NCBI RefSeq assembly: GCF_000218895.1
Contig: NC_015703.1
Span: 2,245,001-2,309,000 of the forward strand
From: Runella slithyformis DSM 19594
GTDB taxonomy: Bacteria; Bacteroidota; Bacteroidia; Cytophagales; Spirosomataceae
DNA: 64,000 bases
Reading direction: 5' to 3'
Both the position numbers and the translations under genes were made by a program. Each line of letters opens with the position of its first letter. Position 1 is the stretch's first letter. Positions 18,118 to 26,406 of this stretch are shown here, one piece after another. Under the pieces are notes generated by a model. That model worked only from the letters and a program-made list of their open reading frames with translations. It was not told where the DNA came from and did no database searches.

Positions 18118-20523
18118 TTATTCCGATTTCAGCGATTTCACCGGATTGCTCATAGCTGCTCTGACAGACTGAAAACTAACGGTAAAAAAGGCAATCAGAA
18201 TAGACAACGCCGCAGCTATCACAAACGTCCACGCGCTGATGTCGATGCGGTAGGGGTAGTTTTGCAGCCATTCTTTAATGGCATAATAAGCCGCCGGGAA
18301 AGCAAAAATGAAGGAGAAACTCACGAGTTTTAGAAAGTCGCCTGAAAGTAAAGCCGTGATGCTCGCCACCGATGCCCCCAGTACTTTCCGAATGCCAATC
18401 TCTTTGGTGCGCCGTTCGGCCGAAAGCGTAGCCAGTCCAAACAACCCGATGCAGGAAATAAAAATGGTCAAAATGGCTCCAAAGAGCATGATCTGTTTCC
18501 ATTTGGCCTCGGCTTCGTAGCGTTTGATGTTTTCTTCGTCCATGAATTTGTATTCGTAAGGGCTAATGGGAAACAGCTTTTTATAGGTTTTTTCCAAGTG
18601 GCCCAAAGCGGCGGTTTCTGTACCGGGCTTGATTTTGAGGAATACCTTTCCGTAAAGGTTGCCGGGCTTCATGGTAAACAGTTGCGGTTGGATCTCGGCG
18701 TTCAACGACTCAAAATGATGGTCTTTGACCACGCCAATGACGGTATATTTTTCTCCTTCATTGTACCAAAAATCAACCGTTTGTCCGAGGGGCTTTTTCC
18801 AGCCGGCTTTTTTCACAAATGTCTCGTTGACCAATACGGCTTTGGTAGAATCCGACGGGAAATCAGGGGAAAAATTGCGCCCTTTAATAATGGGAATTTG
18901 TAACATCGGAAAATAAGTGGCATCAACCGTTTCGTAGGCGAAGTTCTGCTGGGTTTCGCCGTTTACTTTCGCCACAGTGCCCCAAGAGCCGCCATTTTTG
19001 GGGGCTGCATCCACGATGGCGGGGTGTTTCAGCAACTCTTCTTTCAGCAGTTTTGCCTCGTTGCGACTCATCCGGGATTTATCAATCGTAATTATATTTT
19101 TATCGTTGTATCCCAAGTCTTTGTGGGTCAGGTAATTAAACTGCGAATAGATGGTCAGTGTAGCAATGATCAAAAACGAAGCGAGGGAAAATTGAATGAT
19201 GACCAAGCCTTTTTGCAGGTAATTTTTGCCCGAAAGCTTGAAGCGGCTGTAAAGGGTCTGCACAGGGCTGTAATTGGACAAGACCAACGCCGGATAAAAT
19301 CCGGCCAGCAAACCCGTAATGATAAATAAACCGACAAATCCCATGATCAATGTAAAATCAAGCAGGTACGTAAACGAAAGTGCTTTGTTGGAAAGGTCGT
19401 TGAAGATGGGCAGGGTCAGTTGTACCAAGGCCAATGAAAGCGTAAAAGCGGCAAAACACAGCATAAAGGACTCGCCCAAAAACTGTAGGATGAGCTGTAC
19501 GCGGCCGCCGCCCACTACTTTGCGAACACCGATCTCTTTGGCGCGTTTGAGCGAACGCGCTACGGTCAGATTGACGAAATTGATGCAGGCGATCAGCAGA
19601 ATGAAAAGCGCAATGCCGCTCAAAATGTATGAAAACATGGGGTTGCTGCTGTCTTGCAGACCGTTTTGGGCGGGCAGTTCTTTGCTTAAGTGCATGTCTG
19701 TAAAAGGTTGCAAGGCATAAACTACCTTATTTTTTTCACCGTATTTCTCGGCCATCCTTTTAATGCTTTCTTTGGCATCGGCCAGGTAGATCCGATTCAT
19801 GGTGGCTTCGACCTTTTTCAGATCGGCATTGGGTTGAAGCACCACAAAGGTGTTCTGAAAAATATTGAACCAGTTTTCGTTGCTCTCTATTTCCTCCTTA
19901 CTCACCACGTTAGGAAAAAGCACATCAAATTTAATAGAGGAGTTTTGGGGGCAATTTTTAGTAATACCGGTCACGGTATAAGGCCCAAATTGGCTTCCGT
20001 CGCCAAAGGAATCTTTCACGAATAGGGTTTTTCCTAAAGCATCCGTTGTTCCGAAATGTTGTTCGGCCATTTTTTCTGAAATCACCACTGATTGAGGGTC
20101 TTTGAGGGCCATGGTAGGGTTGCCGCTTTTCAGAGGAAAGGAAAAAATGGAGAAAAAACTGCTGTCTGCCACAAACGATTCATAGCTTTTGATTTCCGTT
20201 CCCTTCTTAATATCCCTGCGGTCGGCTTTGTAACGCACAAAAGAGCGTATTTCCGGCACGCCGGCGCTGAACTTGGGACCTTGGAAATGTCCGGTATTAC
20301 CGTCAGGTCTTTCCACACCTTCCGGCGTGATGGATTTGCTCGTTATCCGGTAAATGTGCGGATTATTGGCATGAAATTGATCGTAGCTGACCTCGTCTTT
20401 GGTATACAGCATGATCAGCATGGCGGCCGCCAGGCCAATGCTCAAACCGATGACATTGATGGCCGAATACACCTTGTTGTGCGCCAAGGTGCGAAGGGTG
20501 ATGATTAGGTAATTGCGAAACAT
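18118..20523 (-). CDS. FtsX/MacB-type ABC transporter permease
   Basis: 801 residues. The N-terminal helix (MFRNYLIITLRTLAHNKVY) is followed by a periplasmic domain, the first FtsX core (AKEIGVRKVVGGGRVQL) with three helices, and a helix near 440. A second periplasmic domain and the C-terminal core (TKEIGIRKVLGASVASITAL) ending in SNPVKSLKSE complete it. No ATPase domain. It is the third permease in the run 25541-18118 (all minus strand, gaps about 100-130 nt), probably one transcript. It is more divergent from the two upstream copies than they are from each other. Confidence 0.93.
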   Translation of the reverse strand: MFRNYLIITLRTLAHNKVYSAINVIGLSIGLAAAMLIMLYTKDEVSYDQFHANNPHIYRITSKSITPEGVERPDGNTGHFQGPKFSAGVPEIRSFVRYKADRRDIKKGTEIKSYESFVADSSFFSIFSFPLKSGNPTMALKDPQSVVISEKMAEQHFGTTDALGKTLFVKDSFGDGSQFGPYTVTGITKNCPQNSSIKFDVLFPNVVSKEEIESNENWFNIFQNTFVVLQPNADLKKVEATMNRIYLADAKESIKRMAEKYGEKNKVVYALQPFTDMHLSKELPAQNGLQDSSNPMFSYILSGIALFILLIACINFVNLTVARSLKRAKEIGVRKVVGGGRVQLILQFLGESFMLCFAAFTLSLALVQLTLPIFNDLSNKALSFTYLLDFTLIMGFVGLFIITGLLAGFYPALVLSNYSPVQTLYSRFKLSGKNYLQKGLVIIQFSLASFLIIATLTIYSQFNYLTHKDLGYNDKNIITIDKSRMSRNEAKLLKEELLKHPAIVDAAPKNGGSWGTVAKVNGETQQNFAYETVDATYFPMLQIPIIKGRNFSPDFPSDSTKAVLVNETFVKKAGWKKPLGQTVDFWYNEGEKYTVIGVVKDHHFESLNAEIQPQLFTMKPGNLYGKVFLKIKPGTETAALGHLEKTYKKLFPISPYEYKFMDEENIKRYEAEAKWKQIMLFGAILTIFISCIGLFGLATLSAERRTKEIGIRKVLGASVASITALLSGDFLKLVSFSFIFAFPAAYYAIKEWLQNYPYRIDISAWTFVIAAALSILIAFFTVSFQSVRAAMSNPVKSLKSE

Positions 20524-20655
20524 AGATGGCCGAATTAAGGAGGTTTGATGGTATTCTCTTTTTCGTTGACGTTGTTTGACAAAGGGGCAACACTGCTACC
20601 GATAGGCGTATCACCGCACGGGCAGCCCCCTTTTAACGGTAACCTTTACACACTC

Positions 20656-23040
20656 TTATTCATTTCGCAAACTCTTTACCGGATTCATCAGGGCAGCTTT
20701 GATGGATTGATAGCTGACGGTCAGAAGGGTGATGCACAATGCTCCTACGCCGGCCGCCACAAAGATCCACCACGACAGCTCGGTGCGATAGGTGTATTTC
20801 CGGAGCCATTCCTGTAAGAAAGAATAGGAGATCGGAGCAGAAATGACGCACGAAATGAGGACCAAAATGACAAATTCTTTGGAGAGCATTTGCCACAGGT
20901 TGGCTACGGATGCCCCCAGTACTTTTCGGATCCCGATCTCTTTGGTGCGCTGCTCGGCCATGAAAGAGGCGAGTCCGAAAATCCCCAGGCAACTGATAAA
21001 AATGGCCAGAATGGCAAAAAAAGTGGCGAGTTGGCCGATGCGCTTTTCATTGTCGAATTTTTTGGCATATTCCTCATTCACAAATTGATATTCAAACGGT
21101 TGGGCGGGATTAAACTTCCTGAAAACCGTTTCTGTCTTGCTCAATGCTTCCTGCGCCCCCGCCAAAGGGTTGATTTTTACGATCATCACGCCTCCCGGTT
21201 CCGTGGTCAAATGATAAATCGTAGGTTTTATCTGTTGATAGGGGGACTGTATGATCATGTCTTTCACCACACCAATCACTTTGTAGGGGGCTCCGTACCA
21301 CTTAATGGTTTCGCCTATCGGATTTGTTAAGCCCATAAACGTTGCCGCGGCTTCGTTGAGGATCAGGCCCGAGGAGTCTGTGGAAAATTTTTTGGAAAAA
21401 TCGCGTCCCTCTCTGATCGACCAGCCGATGGTTTTGCCGTAGTCGAATGAAACGGTGATTACCTGAAAATCAATGGACAGGTTCGGGTCTTTGTCTTTCC
21501 ATTCAATCGTGCTTGTGCTTGACCAATTCTCCGTTGGGGGACTTCCGGCTTCGGCTATTTCGGTGATGGCCCCCGATTGGGTCAATTCACTTTTTACGGC
21601 GTCAAAATGGGTATGAATTTCGGAAGTATACATGGGCAGCACCACTAAACCGTTACTGTCATAACCCATTGGACGATTTTGTGCAAACTGAATTTGGCGA
21701 AATACAATGACGGTACCGATGATCAGCGTCACGGAAACGGTAAATTGAATGACTACCAATGCCTTACGTGGAGTGGCTGCCCATCTTCCGGCTTTAAAGC
21801 CGGACCCTTTCAGAATTTTAATGGGTTGAAACGATGATAAATACAAAGCCGGATAGCTGCCGGCCACCAATCCGCAAAGGACACTGAAGCCCAAGCCTAT
21901 CGCCCAACACCAAGGATTCTCCCACGGGATAGACACGGTTTTGTCGGCCAGACTGTTGAAAAAGGGCAAAATGAGTTGTGCCAAAAGCAAAGCCAGGGCA
22001 AAGGAAAACAATACCATTAAAAGGGCCTCAACGAAAAATTGATACACGATCTGGGCACGAAGTGAGCCGACCGCCTTGCGGACCCCCACTTCCTTGGCGC
22101 GTTTTTCGGAACGGGCGGTACTCAAATTCATGAAATTGATGCAGGCCAACAACAACACAAACAGCCCGCTGATACCAAACAGCCACACGTATTGGATCCT
22201 GCCGCCCACGTTTACCCCGTTTTTAAATTCAGAATATAAATGCCACTGACTCATGGGATGCAGAAAGACCTCCGGCTTTTTTCGGGCCAATTCCTTACTT
22301 ACCCTGTTCAGCTTCGCGTCTTTGATCTTGTGTGAAACCGCCGCGACGTCAGCCTTGGGAATGAGTTGGGCGTAAATATGAAATGCATTGGGCCGCCAGG
22401 GGTCGGGCATTGTTCTGACCCATTCGTTTGTAGTGTAATACAATTGCCACGGGGCGATAAAGGTCAGGTCGTGAAAGTCGGAGTTCCGGGGCAGATCTTC
22501 GTACACTCCCGTTACTTTTACATCCGTTCGGTTATCTATTTTCAGGATTTTATCCAAAGGGTCAGCCTCTCCGAAAAAAGTTTTGGCAACGGATTCCGAC
22601 AGCAGAACAGCGTTGGGGGTTTTAAGGCCGTCTCTTGTTCCTTTCAACATTTTCAGGGTCAGCATCTCGGTAATTTGAGGCTCAAAATAGGCGCCTTTCT
22701 TACTGAATTTCTTCTCGCCATACGAAAGGATACAGTAGGCTTCCTGCGACACCGTCACGTACCTGAAGTCGCTTCCGTAACTTTTGCGGAGTTCTTCGGC
22801 GAGCGGAAGCGGCGTATTGGGCCACGTTTGTACTTCACCGTTGTTGGTCACGTGTTGCATGACCTGCACAATACGGTCGTAGTTTTGGTGGTATTTGTTG
22901 AACGAAACTTCGTCCCACATCCAAAGGCCGATGAGTATCGCCACAGCCATTCCGGCCGATAGGCCGGCAATGTTGAGAAAAGAATAGACCTTGTTTTTGA
23001 CAAGATTGCGAAAAGCGATTTTAAAATAGTTGCGTAGCAT
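20656..23040 (-). CDS. FtsX/MacB-type ABC transporter permease
   Basis: 794 residues from MLRNYFKIAFRNLVKNKVYS. The frame is open 26 codons further upstream, but this start aligns with every other permease here. It has two FtsX signatures (AKEVGVRKAVGS and TKEIGIRKVLGA), eight helices and two periplasmic domains. It is closest to the next gene upstream (23139): both carry KYHQNYDR/RYHQHYDR-type motifs and HPMSQWHLYS/HPMSDWHLRS, which points to tandem duplication. Expected to act with a separate ATPase and an adaptor to move a substrate across the envelope. Confidence 0.93.
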   Translation of the reverse strand: MLRNYFKIAFRNLVKNKVYSFLNIAGLSAGMAVAILIGLWMWDEVSFNKYHQNYDRIVQVMQHVTNNGEVQTWPNTPLPLAEELRKSYGSDFRYVTVSQEAYCILSYGEKKFSKKGAYFEPQITEMLTLKMLKGTRDGLKTPNAVLLSESVAKTFFGEADPLDKILKIDNRTDVKVTGVYEDLPRNSDFHDLTFIAPWQLYYTTNEWVRTMPDPWRPNAFHIYAQLIPKADVAAVSHKIKDAKLNRVSKELARKKPEVFLHPMSQWHLYSEFKNGVNVGGRIQYVWLFGISGLFVLLLACINFMNLSTARSEKRAKEVGVRKAVGSLRAQIVYQFFVEALLMVLFSFALALLLAQLILPFFNSLADKTVSIPWENPWCWAIGLGFSVLCGLVAGSYPALYLSSFQPIKILKGSGFKAGRWAATPRKALVVIQFTVSVTLIIGTVIVFRQIQFAQNRPMGYDSNGLVVLPMYTSEIHTHFDAVKSELTQSGAITEIAEAGSPPTENWSSTSTIEWKDKDPNLSIDFQVITVSFDYGKTIGWSIREGRDFSKKFSTDSSGLILNEAAATFMGLTNPIGETIKWYGAPYKVIGVVKDMIIQSPYQQIKPTIYHLTTEPGGVMIVKINPLAGAQEALSKTETVFRKFNPAQPFEYQFVNEEYAKKFDNEKRIGQLATFFAILAIFISCLGIFGLASFMAEQRTKEIGIRKVLGASVANLWQMLSKEFVILVLISCVISAPISYSFLQEWLRKYTYRTELSWWIFVAAGVGALCITLLTVSYQSIKAALMNPVKSLRNE

Positions 23041-23138
23041 AGGATTTATATGAGGAGGAGAGAACATGGAAACACGAACAACGAAGCAGCGAAATACGGT
23101 AAATTCGTGCTGCTTCATCTGTTGTCCTTTCTTCTATT

Positions 23139-25541
23139 CTATTCCGTTTTCAATGATTTGACCGGATTCATCAGGGCAGCTTTGATGGATTGATAACTCA
23201 CCGTTACTAGAGTGATTATTAACGCACCTACGCCCGCCAAGGCAAAAACCCACCATGAAATGTCGGTGTGGTATTTATAGTCCTGCAACCAGTCGTTGAG
23301 GTAATAATAGGCAATGGGCGTGGCAATGCAGCAGGAAATGATGACCAAAACGACGAAATCTTTGGAAAGCAGGCCCCACAAATTAAATACGCTTGCCCCC
23401 AATACTTTTCGAACGCCGATCTCTTTGGTACGCTGTTCGGCCGTAAAAGAGGCTAAACCAAAAAGCCCCAGACAGGAAATCAGAACCGCAAGGATGGCAA
23501 AGCCGCCCGCCAATTTGCCGATACGCTCCTCGGATACAAACTTTTTACCAAACTCCTCATTGACAAATTTGTAGGAAAAGGGAGCCGAAGGAATGAGTTT
23601 TTTGTACGTAGCCTCAATCTTGGCGATAGACTCGGAGGCACTTTTGGTGGGATTCAGTTTGAGCGTCATCCAGTTGACATTTTCGTAATCCATGAAGTAG
23701 ATCGTCTGCTTGACGGGCTCATACGGCGATTCCATCAGCATGTCTTTGATGACACCCACGATGGTAAAAGACTCCGCTCCCTTGCCTTGGCCCCATTGCA
23801 CTACAGTGCCGACGGGATTTTTGACGCCCATGAATTTGACGGCAGCTTCGTTGATGACAATGGCGGCCGTATCGGTCGAAAATTGCCGTGAAAAATCACG
23901 ACCTTCTTTGAATTGCCAACCAACCGTTTTGCCAAAATCGTGCGTGACCCAGATCGTGGCAAATTCAGCCTGAAGGCTTGGGTCTTTGCCTTTCCAGTCA
24001 AACCCGCCGTTGTTGGACCAAACGCCCGTCAAAGGGCTGGAAGATTCGGTCATTTCGACAATGGCTCCCTGATTTTTAAGTTCGGTGCGTACGACATCGT
24101 ATTTGCCGTAAAATTCCGGAGACATCATTTGCATCGAGATCAAACCGTCGTTGGTATAGCCCATGGGCCGATCTTTGGTGTGCTGAATCTGACGATATAC
24201 AATGATGGTGCCCGTAATCAACGTGACCGACACCGTAAACTGGATCACCACCAATACCTTACGGGGAACTGACGCAAAACGTCCGGCTTTAAAGGTGCCT
24301 TTCAGTACCCGAATGGGCTGAAAAGAAGAAAGATACAACGCCGGGTAGCTGCCGGCCAACAAACCCGTAAGGCAAATAAACCCAAGACTGATGAGCCAGA
24401 AAGCAGGCTCAGTCCAGGGGAAAACCATTTTCTTATCGCAGACCTCGTTGAACCAGGGCAACAGGGCCAAAATAAACACGACGGCTCCGACGTAGGCAAA
24501 CGTTACCACTAAAAAAGACTCACTGAAAAACTGGTTGATGAGTTGAGCACGAACGGAACCGACGGCCTTGCGGATACCTACCTCCTTCGCCCGTTTTTCA
24601 CTGCGGGCGGTACTCAAATTCATGAAATTGATGCAGGCCAACAGCAGCACAAACCCTCCGACAATGGCAAACAGCCAAATGTATTGAATAAAGCCACCTG
24701 TTTTTACACCTTCTTCCCAGTTGGAGCGCAGATGCCAATCGCTCATGGGATGGAGGAAAATCTCGGCTTTGAATTTTTTCTCTTCGGCATCTACTTTATC
24801 CCACTTGACGTTTTTGATCTTGGCACTCAATTTATCCATTTCAGCCTTATCGGCGATTTGAGCAAACAACTGAAACGAGTTGTTGCCCCATTGATTTTCG
24901 TCCAGCGCCCGCTGTACCCATTTTTCGGAAGAAACGTACAATTTCCAGGGAGCAATGAAATTTAACTCCCTAAACCGGGTATTAAACGGCAGATCTTCAT
25001 ACACCCCCGAAACCTTCACGTCCAGTTTATTGTCAATCTTTATAAATTTCCCCATCGGGTCCGCGTTTCCGAAAAGTGCTTTGGCGGTAGATTCGGAAAG
25101 CAAGACGGAATTGAGCTCGTTCAGCCCGGCGTGGGTCCCTTTCTGCATTTTCAGGGAGAGCATTTCAGGAATGTCTACATCCATGTAATTGCCCGACCGC
25201 GTGATTTTTTTTTCGCCGTAGGTCAAAATTCGGTCACCCTCCCACGTGGCCATGGCCAAATGTTTGAAATCACTCCCGTATTTGGTGCGGAGCTCATTCA
25301 CCAAAGGCATCGGAATGGAGTGTTCGGTACCTTTGTGTCCGTTGAAGGTTTGGTGCTGCATGACCTGCGCGAGGCGGTCGTAGTGTTGATGGTACCGGTC
25401 ATACGACAATTCATCGTAGATCCACAGTCCGATAAGCATGGCTACGGCCATTCCTATGGCCAGGCCACCGATGTTTATAAAAGAATACACCTTGTGTTTG
25501 GCAAGGTTGCGCAGTGCGATCTTAAAGTAGTTGCGTAGCAT
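23139..25541 (-). CDS. FtsX/MacB-type ABC transporter permease
   Basis: 800 residues from MLRNYFKIALRNLAKHKVYS. The open frame reaches 25715, but the extra 58 codons are the wreck of a padR gene and permease prefix (see 25542), so the start is set at the conserved MLRNYF. It contains both FtsX signatures (AKEVGIRKAVGS and TKEIGVRKVLGA) and eight helices. If translation began upstream, an unusual N-terminal extension would result; this cannot be excluded. It would be the first gene of the unit running down to 18118. Confidence 0.9.
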   Translation of the reverse strand: MLRNYFKIALRNLAKHKVYSFINIGGLAIGMAVAMLIGLWIYDELSYDRYHQHYDRLAQVMQHQTFNGHKGTEHSIPMPLVNELRTKYGSDFKHLAMATWEGDRILTYGEKKITRSGNYMDVDIPEMLSLKMQKGTHAGLNELNSVLLSESTAKALFGNADPMGKFIKIDNKLDVKVSGVYEDLPFNTRFRELNFIAPWKLYVSSEKWVQRALDENQWGNNSFQLFAQIADKAEMDKLSAKIKNVKWDKVDAEEKKFKAEIFLHPMSDWHLRSNWEEGVKTGGFIQYIWLFAIVGGFVLLLACINFMNLSTARSEKRAKEVGIRKAVGSVRAQLINQFFSESFLVVTFAYVGAVVFILALLPWFNEVCDKKMVFPWTEPAFWLISLGFICLTGLLAGSYPALYLSSFQPIRVLKGTFKAGRFASVPRKVLVVIQFTVSVTLITGTIIVYRQIQHTKDRPMGYTNDGLISMQMMSPEFYGKYDVVRTELKNQGAIVEMTESSSPLTGVWSNNGGFDWKGKDPSLQAEFATIWVTHDFGKTVGWQFKEGRDFSRQFSTDTAAIVINEAAVKFMGVKNPVGTVVQWGQGKGAESFTIVGVIKDMLMESPYEPVKQTIYFMDYENVNWMTLKLNPTKSASESIAKIEATYKKLIPSAPFSYKFVNEEFGKKFVSEERIGKLAGGFAILAVLISCLGLFGLASFTAEQRTKEIGVRKVLGASVFNLWGLLSKDFVVLVIISCCIATPIAYYYLNDWLQDYKYHTDISWWVFALAGVGALIITLVTVSYQSIKAALMNPVKSLKTE

Positions 25542-25715
25542 AGTTGGGCTGTATAAAAAGGTTGTCAGAGATATCACCGTACGCGCTGTCCGGGCATCAG
25601 GTGCGTCGGTAAGCGTGATCCCGCAGTCTTCCTGTCTGAGGATGGCTGCGGCCCGGCCAACAGGTTCTTCAAATTTGCCGAGATACGTTCGTCTCCTGAA
25701 ACAGAATATGACCAA
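25542..25715 (-). pseudogene. padR remnant fused in frame to a permease prefix remnant
   Basis: The minus strand encodes RRTYLGKFEEPVG, matching KRTYLGEFEEIVL at the start of the intact PadR (15344), then a degraded stretch, then TFLYSPTML, matching YLYSPTML at the prefix/core junction of the permease at 12669. The ancestral padR start codon aligns with AGG. Most of padR and the whole prefix domain are gone. The distance from the promoter -12 to the aligned start is 29 nt, the same as for intact padR. Confidence 0.8.
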
Positions 25716-25725
25716 CGTTTGCAGA

Positions 25726-25740
25726 ACAAATCCTTTGCCG
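25726..25740 (-). promoter_or_regulatory. Damaged sigma54-like promoter of the permease unit at 25541
   Basis: Minus strand CGGCAA-AGGAT-TTGT. It aligns base for base with the padR promoter at 15705, but the -12 GC has become GT. The -24 GG lies 55 bp from the dyad at 25794, the usual spacing. Confidence 0.6.
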
Positions 25741-25793
25741 GTTGCCGGAAAATGCCTTTTTGAGCAAATCAGCCTATTTCAGTCCAAGAAGAT

Positions 25794-25830
25794 TGTCCGA
25801 AATCGTACACTTTCCGTACGGAACCGAACA
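25794..25830. promoter_or_regulatory. Tandem dyad UAS, copy 3 (degenerate)
   Basis: TGTCCG-AAAT-CGTACA, 5-nt spacer, CGTACG-GAAC-CGAACA. Centres 21 bp apart. No half-site pair is perfect here, in line with decay of the attached promoter and padR. Confidence 0.7.
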
Positions 25831-25904
25831 CAAAAAATGGCAGAGCGGAAGCCGCCGGAACGATATTTTTCTCTTTTTTTCGATAAATGCAAAATAGCCC
25901 GAGA

Positions 25905-25945
25905 CCGAACGGAGGCCGTAGGCAGTGACGTTAAAAGACAAAACA
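25905..25945 (-). pseudogene. Possible fragment of a padR 3' end
   Basis: The first 20 nt match the wing-coding DNA of intact padR near 15419 at 18 of 20 positions, and the minus strand reads LSFNVTAYGLRSV against LFSVTAYGHRTL. Too short to be certain. It would mean a second padR-containing unit once lay here. Confidence 0.35.
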
Positions 25946-25957
25946 ATAACCGGTAAA

Positions 25958-26392
25958 ATGGCAGATAAACACACGCCTCAACAGCGCAGCTACAACATGT
26001 CACAGGTTAAGAGTAAAAATACCAAGCCTGAACTGATGGTACGTAAATTTTTGTTTTCGCAGGGTTTTCGCTACCGGCTGCACGATAAAAAATTGCCCGG
26101 TAAGCCGGATATGGTGTTGCCCAAATACAAAACCGTCATTTTTGTACACGGGTGCTTTTTTCACGGCCATGAAGGCTGTAAATATGCCACCATCCCGCAA
26201 ACGCGTACGGAATGGTGGCAGGAAAAGATCAACGGCAACCGTCGGCGGGATGGTGAAAACGAAGCCCGGCTGTCAGCGCTGGGCTGGCGGATCATTACCC
26301 TTTATGAATGTGAACTGAAACCCGCTCAACGGGAACAGACACTGCAAAGGTTAGGCTTCCGTGTGGCGGACCGTTCCGAAGCGTTACGGTAG
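25958..26392 (+). CDS. vsr: Very short patch repair endonuclease Vsr
   Basis: 144 residues from MADKHTPQQRSYNMSQVKSK, the usual length. Family landmarks are all present: the N-terminal MSQVKSKNTKPELMVRKFLF, the catalytic-site acid in LPGKPDMVLPKYK, and the zinc/active-site block VFVHGCFFHGHEGCKYA. The WWQEKINGNRRRD region and C-terminal GWRIITLYECEL complete it. Vsr nicks 5' of T in T:G mismatches arising from deaminated 5-methylcytosine. It is normally beside a cytosine-5 methyltransferase gene, but none is in this window. It is the only plus-strand gene between 16.8 and 29.6 kb, squeezed between permease genes with 14 nt to the convergent stop. Confidence 0.93.
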   Translation: MADKHTPQQRSYNMSQVKSKNTKPELMVRKFLFSQGFRYRLHDKKLPGKPDMVLPKYKTVIFVHGCFFHGHEGCKYATIPQTRTEWWQEKINGNRRRDGENEARLSALGWRIITLYECELKPAQREQTLQRLGFRVADRSEALR

Positions 26393-26406
26393 CCAACGTT
26401 TTCGGG

